Below are positions 21,965-31,820 of a DNA stretch of 64,000 bases, piece by piece. The translations under genes were made by a program, and so were the position numbers. The DNA is taken from contig JADLSH010000377.1 of NCBI GenBank assembly GCA_016169945.1, forward strand, positions 1,721,001 to 1,785,000, written 5' to 3'. This stretch comes from Trachythela sp. YZ-2020. Its lineage: Eukaryota > Cnidaria > Anthozoa > Malacalcyonacea > Clavulariidae. The notes under the pieces are model-generated. The model worked only from the letters and a program-made list of their open reading frames with translations. It was not told the DNA's origin and made no database searches. The stretch's first letter is position 1. Each line of letters opens with the position of its first letter.

Positions 21965-22362
21965 TTATTCCGAGTCGCTTTCGTACATGTAGCTTTCTTC
22001 ATCAGACGCAGCAGCAATTTGGTCTTCATTAATGATACAAAATATGTTGAATAACTTTCGGTTGAAAGTGGCAACAACTTTCTTTTTCCCTGCTTCGTAG
22101 GCATAAACATTTTTTTAAGAAACTAGCCCATTTTTGGGATCACCATACTTTTTTACATTTTTCCTATCAGGCACATATTTCAGGAATTGGTTCCTAAGTA
22201 TGAAATGTGCTGCTTTGACCTGGTCAGGGAAAGGATCTCGCTCGGTATGTTTCGTTGTAGGATGCATATTAAAGGCATTGCGAGTTTGGAACGACTTTCT
22301 TGTTTCGATGAGCAGGTCGATGTTTGCCATCAGTCGCTGCAACATTTGAACTGTTGTATGCC
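21965..22362 (-). pseudogene. Ankyrin/DUF6589-like family copy, last exon
   Basis: The minus-strand exon starts after TTTAAG and joins the previous exon in phase 1 to give STG-HTTVQM. It encodes MLQRLMANIDLLIETRKSF, NMHPTTKHTERDPFPDQVKA and GDPKNGLVS. A TAA at 22115-22117 interrupts it, but the same frame continues with VYAYEAGKKKVVATFNRKLF and an acidic end (DEESYMYESDSE) to a second stop at 21965. The conserved arrangement is familiar from a multi-copy coral protein family; the domain has no function I can name. The flanking intron (22363-22774) has GT..AG ends. Confidence 0.72.
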
Positions 22363-22774
22363 CTTAAATGTAAAGGAATGCAAAGGATATAACATCACCT
22401 TTAAATTTATTTATAATAAGAGTATACACATTAAAACTGGGAACAATAAAACAGCTGTGTTTTTCGTCTGTGGATGAAAAATTATGTTCTTATATTGGTT
22501 AAGATAATTTTTCCGGTAACAAGTTACTAAAACTATATAGTTGAGTTCAACTAGTCCTTCTCTACTCTCTATAAAATAACAATGCAACGCTCATTGAAAG
22601 TAGATAGATTTTGACAGATCACGTGTACCAGGTTTTTCCCTCACAAAACGAAAACCATGGGAATGATCCGCAACCTTAACGATACATTTTCAACTAACAA
22701 AAATCTCGTTATCAGAAAAGTAATTCACAGCTTGCAACAAACTACAGTGCAAAATGACATAAGTGAGAACTAAC

Positions 22775-24662
22775 CTGTGGAATAGTTCTTCATAGGCTGC
22801 ACTACACAACTTTCAACCCACTCATCAAGAGCAAGATTTCGTCCTTCATTTCCATGCAAACTAATCGAACAGTTCTTTCGTAAAAGTTCTCTTGTAGCTA
22901 CAGTAGTGGCCACATGACAAGGAAATTCACAATATGTACCATAGCTTCGGTATGGTAGTTCCTTTTGTTTGACTGGGCAAATAGAGGATGCATTATCATC
23001 CAGGATGCCTCACGCGCGATTCCATTACCATACCGTATGGCGGAACAGTACATTTGCTGCTATGGACCAAACAACGTGACCATCTGAGAATAGTATTTAA
23101 ACGTGACATCTCCACAATTTTCAGTCAACCACTGCTTAAGTTTTCTCAACAATATCGCATTATGGTTGCCTGTTGACCGCTTAGTTGCAAGCAATTCGTG
23201 GGCGTTAGGAAACAGGCAGAACTGCAGCACAGATGTAATCCCAAATGCAGAAGCAACGTCTCGCACGGCCTCTTCAATCCTGTTGAGGTTTTGCTTTTGG
23301 AACTTTTTCTTGCCGAAGCTTTCGTTCGTGATCTTTTTCCTAACCAAAACATTTTGCAATATGTACATGAAACCACCTTGTGACATTACCTTCTTACAAA
23401 TTTCGTAAACATATTCTTTAGCATGCATGTCACCTGGAACCTCCACACACCAACAATATGCAGCCTCATAAACATGACTTGCTCCTTTTGTATTCGTACA
23501 CTTCATCTTCATCCATTGGATCAGAGTTTTCAGACGTACATATCTCGACGTTGCTGGGTTGTTCTGCACAGTGAAATGTCCGCCAAATTTCAATATTATC
23601 ACCTAAATTTTGATCAGACATGGTACATACAATATCCATGTCCATCTTTTTGGCAATGATCACGGGGTTAGGTATCGTTGTAAAATAACGACTGTCAAAA
23701 ATTGCGAAGTTCTGAATAAGTAACTGGGACAATTCTTCGTTCTTTTTAACAATCGCTATTGTTAACGGTGTAGCTCCGCACATTTCTTTTGCATTTACAT
23801 CAACACCAGCCGATACAAGAGTCTCTACCAATGCCGTATTTCCATTCTCCACAGCAGAGTGAATAATGGTTCTTTCGTTGCAGTCCCTTACATTTTCCCA
23901 ATACTCGCGATTTCCATCTAACCAACCAATGAACTGGTCTAGTTTTGACACGTCGCTATTGTGTCGAGCTTCCCACATGCGTTTAGTAAGATTGTCAAGA
24001 ACGCTCTTAAATTTTCCATCAATTTTCTGTTGGCTGGTTGCTCCAACTTTTTCATTTGAGGAAGATTCCAGCTCATCGTGTGTCGTTGGTAGATCGAATG
24101 CTTTCTCAGCTTCACGCAATTGTTGAACTGTCTTTACCATTGATGACTTGTGTGTTTGTAATGACGCAATAAATCTATGGTGTTCACGGGCGGCGGCAAG
24201 GTCAAATGTCTTTCCGTTACCATCAAAAGGCAAGTATTCCTTTGCATGCTGACAAGATACACCAAACTCCTTTCCAAAGTCTTCTATTATAGCTGCAGTT
24301 CCTGTGGTAGTAGCATTATTTTCCAATGACAATGGCAGTATCAGAGTTTCCGACTTTTGACAGTTTGAGTCAGTTGTGATGGTTTGCTTAGGTAAAACTA
24401 TGTCATAGTCACTTGGTGTCGATGTACTGAAATCTTGCTCTTGCAGCCACTGATCAAACTCCTTCTCATCCATATCAACAATTTCCTTCTCAGAACTCGG
24501 AAGGCAATTCAAACTTGTATTGAGAAGCGTCAGCAAAAAGGTGTCTTGGACGTCATTCCATAACTTTAAATGTTCCGGATTTGTTTCAAAAAAATACAAG
24601 CGTAACAATTTTCTACACTGTACTTTCCAGCAATGCCAAAATTGATGTATTACAACCAGCAA
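22775..24662 (-). pseudogene. Ankyrin/DUF6589-like family copy, large ankyrin exon
   Basis: The main frame (24662 down to 23466, about 390 residues) has a short acidic part, ETLILPLSLENNATTTGTAA, a helical region (about residues 165-235) and two ankyrin repeats (NGNTALVETLVSAGVDVNAK; GATPLTIAIVKKNEELSQLL). Near 23490 a one-base shift moves to a second frame (KGASHVYEAAYCWCVEVPG, FGITSVLQFCLFPNAHELL). This carries a TAG at 23060-23062 and then MYCSAIRYGNGIAREASWM, NYHTEAMVHIVNFLVMWPL. A further shift near 22900 leads to LALDEWVESCVVQPMKNYS and the donor at 22774. Ankyrin repeats mediate protein contacts. Three lesions make this copy non-functional, although long open stretches suggest recent decay. 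The 5' acceptor of this exon is uncertain. Confidence 0.75.
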
Positions 24663-25099
24663 CCTCGCTGAGTTCCAAGTTAATGAGCCACCTTAGACCA
24701 AACCGGGGATGGTCCTGGTTAAACAAAGTTTTAGCAAAGTATAAACGGTTTAAATTTTTAATAGTTAATTATAACACAAACAACAACTATCCAATGCCAA
24801 AGGTTGTTAAATTGTAACATGTATTTAGGTCTAGAATTTTCAGTTCAATTTCCATCTACAAATCTACTGCACATTACTGAAACGGTATTACCATTCTGTT
24901 TATCATAGCAAAATTACCGAAGATTATTAAACTAATGCATGAAGGTTTTCCTAACATAGGATTTGGAAATAATTAATATAATTTTATTCTGATTATTTTA
25001 CCAGGAGAATTGTGTGTTTACAAATGTGTTTGATTGGTTGATCAATATGAAAACGAGTATTCTAGCAAAACTGAAATGTTTACTTTGATTGTTGTTTAC

Positions 25100-25383
25100 C
25101 TATAAAGGTATCCCAAACTGTTATTTTTCCAGAACACTTAGCTTGTTCTGCTGTCTCTTTCTGCTTAAACAAATGTTCAATAGTCATCAGATCTGGAACA
25201 AATAGTCCTCAAACTGTGACGTTCCACATCTTTAGGCCAAGTACTTTAAACAGGCGATGGTGACTTCTGTTTCCATGGTACATATTGATGTTGTCCAACA
25301 ACAAAATCACTGGCTTTGATATTGGTGCATACTTATCAACCAAACTTTAAAACTGTGTTAATCGCTTATCCATAAAAGACATG
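25100..25383 (-). pseudogene. Ankyrin/DUF6589-like family copy, middle exon
   Basis: The exon begins after TTTAAAG and ends TTATAG before GTAAAC. It joins the preceding exon in phase 2. It encodes FMDKRLTQF, KPVILLLDNINMYHGNRSHH, FKVLGLKMWNVTV and DLMTIEHLFKQKETAEQAK. Two in-frame stops (TAA after TQF, TGA after NVTV) break it. The LLLDNINMYHGN block resembles the acidic core of DUF6589-type proteins, which is the basis for the family suggestion. Confidence 0.7.
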
Positions 25384-26012
25384 CTTTAAAATTCTAATAA
25401 AAATAGATTATTTACAAAAGTAGTGCATATCATCTAGGAAATTGCATACAATACACCCTTTCGATAATTACGTCACAAATACTTTTTGGCCTGCAAGTTA
25501 CGTTCTCATTAGCAAAAGACGTAAAGTAATTGGCTGACAATTCACAAGAGCGAGACCCCTGGTCAAATGACATAATTATCAAAAACGTGTATTAGGACTG
25601 CACATTATTTTCAATTTCAGTAATAGCTTTCGATTTTTTATAAGAAGATTGTGAGACAATGAACAGGGACTGTGCCGGTTTGCCCTACTTTATTATTTAA
25701 GTAAACCTGTAGGTACTGTATTACCTAATGGCTCACTAATATAGATTTTACTTTATATCAGTGTTAAAAAATATGGGCAACATACTATACAATGATTACT
25801 CAAAAAGATACACAATTCCTCCCACATACAAATCATGCTATGCAAGTCAAATCACTATAAAATCTTGCTTTACATCTAACCCAATGAAGCCTGGGGCAAA
25901 AACATTGTAAGGTTTAAAATTAATGGATACAACAGTAATCTAAAAGTGCTGCATTCAATGTCCCTAGTGTTTGCAAATTGAGAAAAAGAAACAAGTTATA
26001 AACAATACTCAC

Positions 26013-26637
26013 ATGCTTTTCCAACTTAAAGATAGCCCCATTGACTGCAGCATATCAACAAATTGTTTCCCAGCACCAAATGATATACATCGAAGCCCAG
26101 ATATAAGGGGGAAACAATTTCTGGTTTTTGAGTTCCTTATGTTGCTTATGATGCCAAGCATATGTAATCCACATAGCATCTTGTGTGTATTGGTCTTCAA
26201 TAAATTTCTGCGGACTGGGTTGGATATCACTAGGGTCTTCACCATGTCATATATCAAAGGACACCTTTCATTAACTTCTTTCAGGATATCTTTAAATAAT
26301 GTGGCACCAATTGTATTAGACGCATCATGAACAGACGAGCCTCGAATATTAGTGTCACAGATGTCCTCTAACGCTTTCATTTCCAACTTGACAGTACTCT
26401 TTTGATTGTCTGACAAAGCAGTCTTTGGAATATCACTGCTTAATTTTATAATCTCCCTTTTGTAAATGTTGATAAGTGTATCAATATGCTGCTCTCGGTT
26501 TTTTGACTCTCTGGCATACTCTGCTAACTTTCCAGCTATATCACCACCATCATTATATGTGGATAAGATAGTTTCCCAAATTTCATTCAGCACCAAATCA
26601 GAGACTTCCAGGTTTGATAGCAAATTATTAATGTCGT
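26013..26637 (-). pseudogene. Ankyrin/DUF6589-like family copy, upstream exon
   Basis: A 625 bp open exon runs between a TTTTGTATAG acceptor and a GTGAGT donor. It encodes NLEVSDLVLNEIWETILSTY, helical sequence, RCPLIYDMVKTLVISNPVRR and SFGAGKQFVDMLQSMGLSLS. It has no internal stop. The next exon continues in phase. Low-complexity and coiled-coil-prone helices dominate the first half. Function unknown. Confidence 0.72.
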
Positions 26638-27128
26638 CTATACAAAAAATGTGTATAAAATTATTTCTTTATCAACTACAATGATCATATTTAACAGTAT
26701 GATTTTGCCAAAATTTTTGTACTCTATATATAATTAAGATAGATTTTAATATGTTTTCTCTTTCTTTAGAAGCCAATTTCCTTGAGTGGCTAAATATTCC
26801 TCTCCATGAGTAACTTCTAACTGTTCCGCCAATGTTATTAATGAACACATTGAACATAAAATTTGTTTATGACACTAAATAATAAAGAAATACTATAGCG
26901 CTGCACGATAACAAGCTCTATTATCATCATACCATTGACTTTGTACATTTCTTGATGATCTTCAGAAAATCGGCGAGCACTGCATTTCAATTGTAGATTC
27001 ATAAAATATACTCTGTGCACAGATTCATTGGTCAAGGAATAAAAATCTCAAAATAAACCCACATATTATGGGGCAACTATTCAAAACTAACAATGTATGA
27101 GAGCTATTGGGAGGCTCATATGATACAA

Positions 27129-27158
27129 CCCTAACCTAACACTGACCTAACCCTAACC
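27129..27158. repeat. Degenerate telomere-like motif
   Basis: Runs of CCCTAACCTAA and CCTAACCCTAACC resemble the metazoan telomeric repeat in an internal position, within an intron of the minus-strand pseudogene. Too short to be a telomere. Confidence 0.5.
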
Positions 27159-27349
27159 ACATCATGTTAAGGGGTTAAACGCGAAGCAAAATATCATATA
27201 GCAAAAACAGGTTTTTCAACAAAATAAAACCTAGTTAAACTGTTAATGTCATCAGCTGCTGCTCCAATTTATGCATGCATACAGTACAACATATTTCATT
27301 ATTAACCATTAAGTGGGGCCACCCTCATATGGGACACAACGAGTAAAAT

Positions 27350-27603
27350 CATCTGACATTTAAAAATACATTCAAAAGGATACTGTTTCTGTTTAGCTTT
27401 CCTAACACGTTTCAAATAAACACCAGCAAATATCCCTTTAACCATTCGTGTGACGAAGGACTTGCTGGCATAATCTGAACCCAGATATGCCACAACTGCC
27501 TCATAAGACGTTTGATTGCTCTCTTTTAATCAAAAATCACCTTTCAAAAGCAATGCTGAGACTGCTTTTCTTTGAGAAACCTCCCTACCAGAAGGTTTAC
27601 CAC
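27350..27603 (-). pseudogene. Ankyrin/DUF6589-like family copy, second exon
   Basis: The exon starts after TTTATAG and joins the first exon in phase 1. It encodes GKPSGREVSQRKAVSALLL, then an in-frame TGA, then SYEAVVAYLGSDYASKSFVT and VKGIFAGVYLKRVRKAKQKQ. Its downstream splice site is unclear; the frame stays open to 27302. Confidence 0.65.
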
Positions 27604-27845
27604 CTATAAATATGCAAATTATACATATAAATCATGGGAAAGTTTCTGAAAAATATCACATATTTCGAGCACCTTTCGTAGACAATGGTGTCAGGTTATG
27701 TTTTTCTGGCAGTGGAATTTTCTCAGTATTTGGAGCACTTGTCCTCAGTTATCGTTATCTGATGAAAATTATGTACGATTTTAAAAGCAATAATGGCTAC
27801 TATAATATTTATCATTCAAATCGAGCAAAAGGGTATGCACTCTAA

Positions 27846-28120
27846 GGGGTTGTTTATATGAAAGCCGGGCTTAAAAATAGATCGCAAAAAAATTGGCGGC
27901 CGCGTCTCTTTGAACTTTCATCCCGGCAACCGGCTGGCCCGGTTAGTGAGTGTTTATATGGGGAAATATTCATTGCGAGTTCTCGGAAACCGGGCCGGGC
28001 CAGCCCGCTTGTCCATATAAACACACAGTAGTTTTTACTATAAAATCAATTACACGGCGAGATCTCGCCAAGCGGGTTGGCCGCTAAGCGAGCCAGCCCG
28101 GCTTCCATACAAACAGTCCC
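27846..28120. mobile_element. PIF/Harbinger-type MITE with TAA duplication
   Basis: A 275 bp element is flanked by TAA on both sides (27843-27845 and 28121-28123). Its inverted ends are GGGGTTGTTTATATGAAAGC and GCTTCCATACAAACAGTCCC. The interior is rich in GGCCCGG/CCGGGC words. A 3 bp TWA duplication with GGG-initial ends is the hallmark of PIF/Harbinger elements. It lies in the first intron of the minus-strand ankyrin-family pseudogene. Confidence 0.85.
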
Positions 28121-28187
28121 TAATAAATAGTTTAATATAAAGAACATTGTCATGCCATATGGCTTATATCAAGATATCGGCACTTAC

Positions 28188-28269
28188 CATCTTCTGCGTC
28201 ACAAAGAGATAAATTTCCAATTGACACTTCTAATTCGTCGCAAGAATCCGCCGACAAGCTTTCTAAAGC
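28188..28269 (-). pseudogene. Ankyrin/DUF6589-like family copy, first recognised exon
   Basis: An 82 bp exon runs between CAATACAG and GTAAGT, encoding ALESLSADSCDELEVSIGNL SLCDAED. The last base pairs in phase with the exon at 27603 (GAT G|GT GGT). The acidic, serine-rich character matches the N-terminus of a regulatory or DNA-associated protein, but no domain is visible. No start codon was identified upstream. Confidence 0.6.
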
Positions 28270-28279
28270 CTGTATTGGC

Positions 28280-28365
28280 CCGCTCTCGTCAAAGCGGGCC
28301 GGATGAGTTTCAGAGCGGGCCGGATGCTGTTAGCCGGATGCAAAAATCCGGACCGCTCTGAAACG
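28280..28365. repeat. GC-rich palindromic repeat
   Basis: Words CAGAGCGGGCCGGATG and ATCCGGACCGCTCTG are inverted around 28330, with AAAGCGGGCCGGATGAG just before. It is followed by CCAATCAGATTGC, a word that also ends other short elements here (36985, 37075). Confidence 0.6.
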
Positions 28366-28653
28366 CTCGCTAGCCAATCAGATTGCTTTATTTTCATAGA
28401 TAAAAAATAAATGTAGATATCCAATAATTACAATCTAATTTTATACGAGATCAGATAGGAAAAGATAAAATTTTTTCTAATCAATGGAAAAAATGTGTTA
28501 TCCAACCAAGTTAAATAATTACGTACACTGAAAAGATCACCAGTGGTCCAGTACCCATATAGAAAAATGTTAGCGAACATTACCCACAGAAAAAGGTGCC
28601 CTTTTTAAATGGCTGCCCCCGCCGCTTCAGGTAGCTTCCGGCGCCCCTGACGA

Positions 28654-28749
28654 TTCCACAGTCCTTCCCATTTCCGCCGCGTCTCTCATCACCTAGCCTG
28701 CAAACGGGCACATCTGCCCGTATATTAGGGTTAGCGAAGGACTGTGGAA
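28654..28749 (-). mobile_element. Short TIR element (MITE), intact copy
   Basis: A 96 bp element has perfect 14 bp inverted ends TTCCACAGTCCTTC / GAAGGACTGTGGAA. On the minus strand its core (ATACGGGCAGATGTGCCCGT, GCGGCGGAAATGGGAAGG) matches the copy at 13462-13583. No protein is encoded. Confidence 0.85.
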
Positions 28750-28768
28750 GAGTCAGATATTACCACAT

Positions 28769-28856
28769 GTTATTACCGAAGATAGATTTTCGCCTCGAAT
28801 ATATCTAATTACTTTATAATGACGATATTTCTTGTTTCCAGAAAGCTATAAGGTGC
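28769..28856. repeat. Dispersed 88 bp repeat, copy 1
   Basis: The block from TGTTATTACCGAAGATAGAT to GAAAGCTATAAGGTGCA recurs at 32358-32446 in the same orientation with a few differences (TCTAATTACTTTATAATGA and TTTCTTGTTTCC shared). Confidence 0.8.
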
Positions 28857-29411
28857 AGGGTTGTTTAGTAAATGTCTGAGTCAATCTCAGCTGAACATCA
28901 GTGACGTTCCATATATGATGAAGTAGTAAGGCAGATACAATAGTGAACCAGTTGTTTCACAATCTTCAATTACCAAAGCAGTATACGTCTCAAGCAGATA
29001 CCTGAATCGAGGCAAGCGTAACATATGTTAAAGAAGTACAAAGGAAAGATGCAATACTTATGAATCATAATTTTGCGCGCCAAAACAATCTATTGGTAAT
29101 TGGTCCGACTTTTTAGACTTGCAGACTTTTAGATTTTTATTATCATCACACATATATACATTTTATAATTTTTCTGACTCGCAAATACATGTAGCATTTG
29201 CTACTCTAGGAGAGTTAGTCTCTAAATTTACATAAATTCATATCATCATGAGTATATGTTTTTCCGTACACTCATGATAAAATATAATATTGAATTAAGG
29301 GGAAGAAAAACAATAGTTAAAAGAAAAAACCCGAAAAACGTGTGATATTATATTTTTAAACACGATGAGAAAGGTTGGAAGAAAGAAAAGATTAATAAGT
29401 AAAATTATTTA
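28857..29411. other. Stretch without a recognisable gene
   Basis: AT-rich. A weak palindrome (TCATCATGAGTATATG / CACTCATGATAA) lies at about 29242-29278. No coding or RNA gene supported. Confidence 0.5.
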
Positions 29412-29556
29412 TATAATTCATGATAAGCATATTCATGATGTTTGACTTTTTACATATTTCAGGCGCTTCAATATACTATATTAATATAAAATATAATTCA
29501 TGATAAGCTTATTCATGATGTTTGACTTTTGAGATATTTCAGGTGCTTCAATATAC
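29412..29556. repeat. Direct tandem duplication, 80 bp period
   Basis: Two 65 bp copies (29412-29476 and 29492-29556) share TATAATTCATGATAAGC, ATTCATGATGTTTGACTTTT and ATATTTCAGG, with four or so differences. They cover the 3' end of the minus-strand LINE fragment that follows and so duplicated after its insertion or within the element. Confidence 0.85.
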
Positions 29557-30110
29557 GCATCTGCCTCCTTGAGAATACTCATAGGTATTTTCCCCAGTTC
29601 TTTCTTGAACGTATGTTTTGACAACTTCCTACGATTGGTTGGTATCTCATTCAAAAGTTTACACCAATTCGCGAGAAAACATTTTTTTGTACTTCAAGTC
29701 CTGACATTTTTATTTGAAAATTTTCAGATGTCTATGATCGTGTACGATAGGAATGAATCTTTGATGTTTTCTAAAGAGAGAGGAAATATTCATTGAGCAA
29801 TATTGTAATATCATGCATCAGTTCACACACTGATTCACAATATAAAAAATTCAAAGGCAAGATACTGGCATCGATAAATAAAGGAATTGCAGTTTTATTC
29901 AACTGAGCTAAAGAGTGCCATCTGCTGCCTAAACAGTGTAGGTCCAATATACTGAAGCATATATTTGAGATTTTTTTATTGCCAAAACAGTCTTGGACTT
30001 CTTTAGCTAAAGTGACTGTCTGCTGTAAAAACGGTACAGGAATACAAGATACTGAAGCAATTGTTTGGCAAAACAAAAGTCCGTTTCGTATAGTTAGCTG
30101 TTGCCGACGT
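29490..30110 (-). mobile_element. LINE 3' coding fragment
   Basis: On the minus strand an open frame (ARRQQLTIRNGLLFCQTIAS, VTLAKEVQDCFGNKKISN, NFLYCESVCELMHDITILL) is followed after stops by KTSKIHSYRTRS, SGLEVQKNVFSRIGVNF and FKKELGKIPMSILKEADAY. The block HSYRTRS ... FSRIGVNF is typical of the last part of non-LTR RT proteins. Two or three stops and one frame change are present. It ends against the 5' side of the GPCR gene and may overlap its leader. Confidence 0.6.
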
Positions 30111-30124
30111 GCTTTGAAAATCGC

Positions 30125-31267
30125 ATGACAGAGATGAATTCCACCTTTAGTACTTGCTTTGGAAACACTAGGCTTGAGATCACTGGCTTTGGGAACACTG
30201 GCTTTGGGAACTCTAGCATTGGAAACACAACGTCCATTAAACAGATTCTTCCTACTAGCGTCCTTCTTGCAGCAACAGTCGTAGTTGTCAAGTGCTTGTG
30301 TTTTATCGCTGGTGTCCTAGGAAATCTTGTTGTTATCATTTACAATGTCTTAGTACTTCATACGAAAACGCCAACAAGTTACCTAGTTGTAAACCTTGCA
30401 GTCACTGACGCTCTCGCATGCTGTACAATCTATCCTATCTGGATCGCTGAATTTGCAAATATTATTACTGGAACTGAAAGCTTGCTGAGCGATAAATTAT
30501 TTTGTAAGTTTTATATCACAACTGGCTGTATGGGTGTGTTTCTTTCAATCTTAACTCTCCTCGCAATCACTGTGGATAGATTTATCTTCATAAGCAGACC
30601 TCTGAAGTACCCAATAATCATGACATGGCGTCGAACCTATGTCGTGTTGCTTATGATTTGGGTTTCTGTCTTTGTTTTTTGTTCTCTTATTTCAGCCTTC
30701 ACCGAGCCAATACCTGGTGTTCGCGCTGCTTGTTATGTTTATCCGTTTGTTCTCATGAGCTGTGGCGTTATTTATACCTACCTTCCCATTATTGTTATGG
30801 TAGTTTTAAACTACAAGATTTTCAACATCGCTAAAGATCAAAGACGTAAAATTACTTCACACACTGTGGCTCTCATGCCTGTCAAGTCTCTGGTCGACTG
30901 CAATGTTGGTCGTCTTGAGGGCCGTCCTGTTGGGATGGGTGCCGTTGTTGTCGACCCATATCCACTGATTTCCATATCATCCCGTCAGAAGATAGTGAAG
31001 GATTTCAAAGCCATTAAGACATTTGCAGTCATTATTGGAGTATTTATTTGTCTTCTCTTGCCGTATACCATAATTCTGGTAATAGATTATCTTATTTGTA
31101 ACACTGCGTGTGTGCCTGGTGTATTGCACATTATTTGTATGGCTCTCGTTGGGATGAACTCAGTTGTGAATCCATTTATTTACAGTATTAGACAAACTGA
31201 GTATAGAAATGCTTTTCGTCGTGTTTTTCAACCATTTCCCAGCGATTCTTGGCTTTTCTGTAGGTAG
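30125..31267 (+). CDS. Rhodopsin-like (class A) G-protein-coupled receptor, intact, intronless
   Basis: Seven-helix plasma-membrane receptor of 380 residues; ligand unknown. The first ATG is at 30125 (MTEMNSTF); the open frame begins earlier, at 30101, with a TTG. The extracellular N-terminus has GN-x-S/T glycosylation sites within a short GFGNTGFGNSSIGNTT repeat. Landmarks: TM1 GNLVVIIYN, TM2 NLAVTDALACC, a cysteine before TM3 (LFCKFY), TM3 end DRFIFISRPLKYP (DRF instead of DRY), extracellular-loop-2 cysteine (AACYVY), TM6 CLLLPY in place of CWxP, and TM7 NPFIYSIRQ. The third intracellular loop is long and basic. Single-exon class A receptors are common in cnidarians. A related broken copy lies at 37945. 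The reading frame has no lesion, so I judge it functional. Confidence 0.9.
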   Translation: MTEMNSTFSTCFGNTRLEITGFGNTGFGNSSIGNTTSIKQILPTSVLLAATVVVVKCLCFIAGVLGNLVVIIYNVLVLHTKTPTSYLVVNLAVTDALACCTIYPIWIAEFANIITGTESLLSDKLFCKFYITTGCMGVFLSILTLLAITVDRFIFISRPLKYPIIMTWRRTYVVLLMIWVSVFVFCSLISAFTEPIPGVRAACYVYPFVLMSCGVIYTYLPIIVMVVLNYKIFNIAKDQRRKITSHTVALMPVKSLVDCNVGRLEGRPVGMGAVVVDPYPLISISSRQKIVKDFKAIKTFAVIIGVFICLLLPYTIILVIDYLICNTACVPGVLHIICMALVGMNSVVNPFIYSIRQTEYRNAFRRVFQPFPSDSWLFCR

Positions 31268-31726
31268 TTTCGGTACAGAACACATTCGGCCAAGAAGGGC
31301 TGCTACGCAATGATATTTGCTGATTCCCATAGAAGGAAATTGTTTTCCGCGTAGCAATATTATATAATATAGCCAGGTGTTGCAGCCAAACCCGAGTCCG
31401 GGCTTCAGCTGTGAACACAGCTCTTGTGCGAACATATGTCGCATATTCAACTTGAATATACGTAAGGAAAATTTTAATAATGTAAGACAAAAATAATAAA
31501 AAAGGACAATTTGCATTGGTTTTGTTTGTTTTTTCTTCTAGAGAAACACCCACACATTCTAAAGTGTGCTTTACGTTAATATAAATTAAGTACTTCAAAT
31601 CCAGCGCGGCTCAATGTGTAAAAATAGAATAATAGGACCTTCGAATTGCAGGAAATAACTTTTCGAGACTCAGAATTCTAAAAACGAAAAACTTGTGAAA
31701 ACTGCCGAGAACTTTGAGGAACGAAA

Positions 31727-31761
31727 TAGTGATGTTTCGAGCAGAACCATTCATCAGAGTG
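31727..31761 (-). ncRNA. Hammerhead ribozyme-like motif, degenerate
   Basis: On the minus strand: CUGAUGA, a 12-nt stem-loop II region, GAAAC, then AUC as the cleavage triplet. The catalytic core boxes are intact, but stem I (CACU versus ACUA) and stem II (UGGU/GCUC) pair poorly compared with the copy at 53806, so activity is doubtful. Confidence 0.55.
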
Positions 31762-31785
31762 GAATTACATTACTCTAATTACATT

Positions 31786-31820
31786 TACTCTGATGAATTG
31801 CTCCGCTCAAAACGTCAGTA
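31786..31820 (+). ncRNA. Hammerhead ribozyme-like motif, core mutated
   Basis: On the plus strand: stem I UACU / AGUA, CUGAUGA, a weakened stem II, then AAAAC where GAAAC is required, then GUC. The G-to-A change in the GAAA box should abolish cleavage. Confidence 0.55.

Noticed and set aside
30101..30124. Longer N-terminus for the GPCR
   Set aside because: The open frame begins with TTG there; the first ATG is at 30125.
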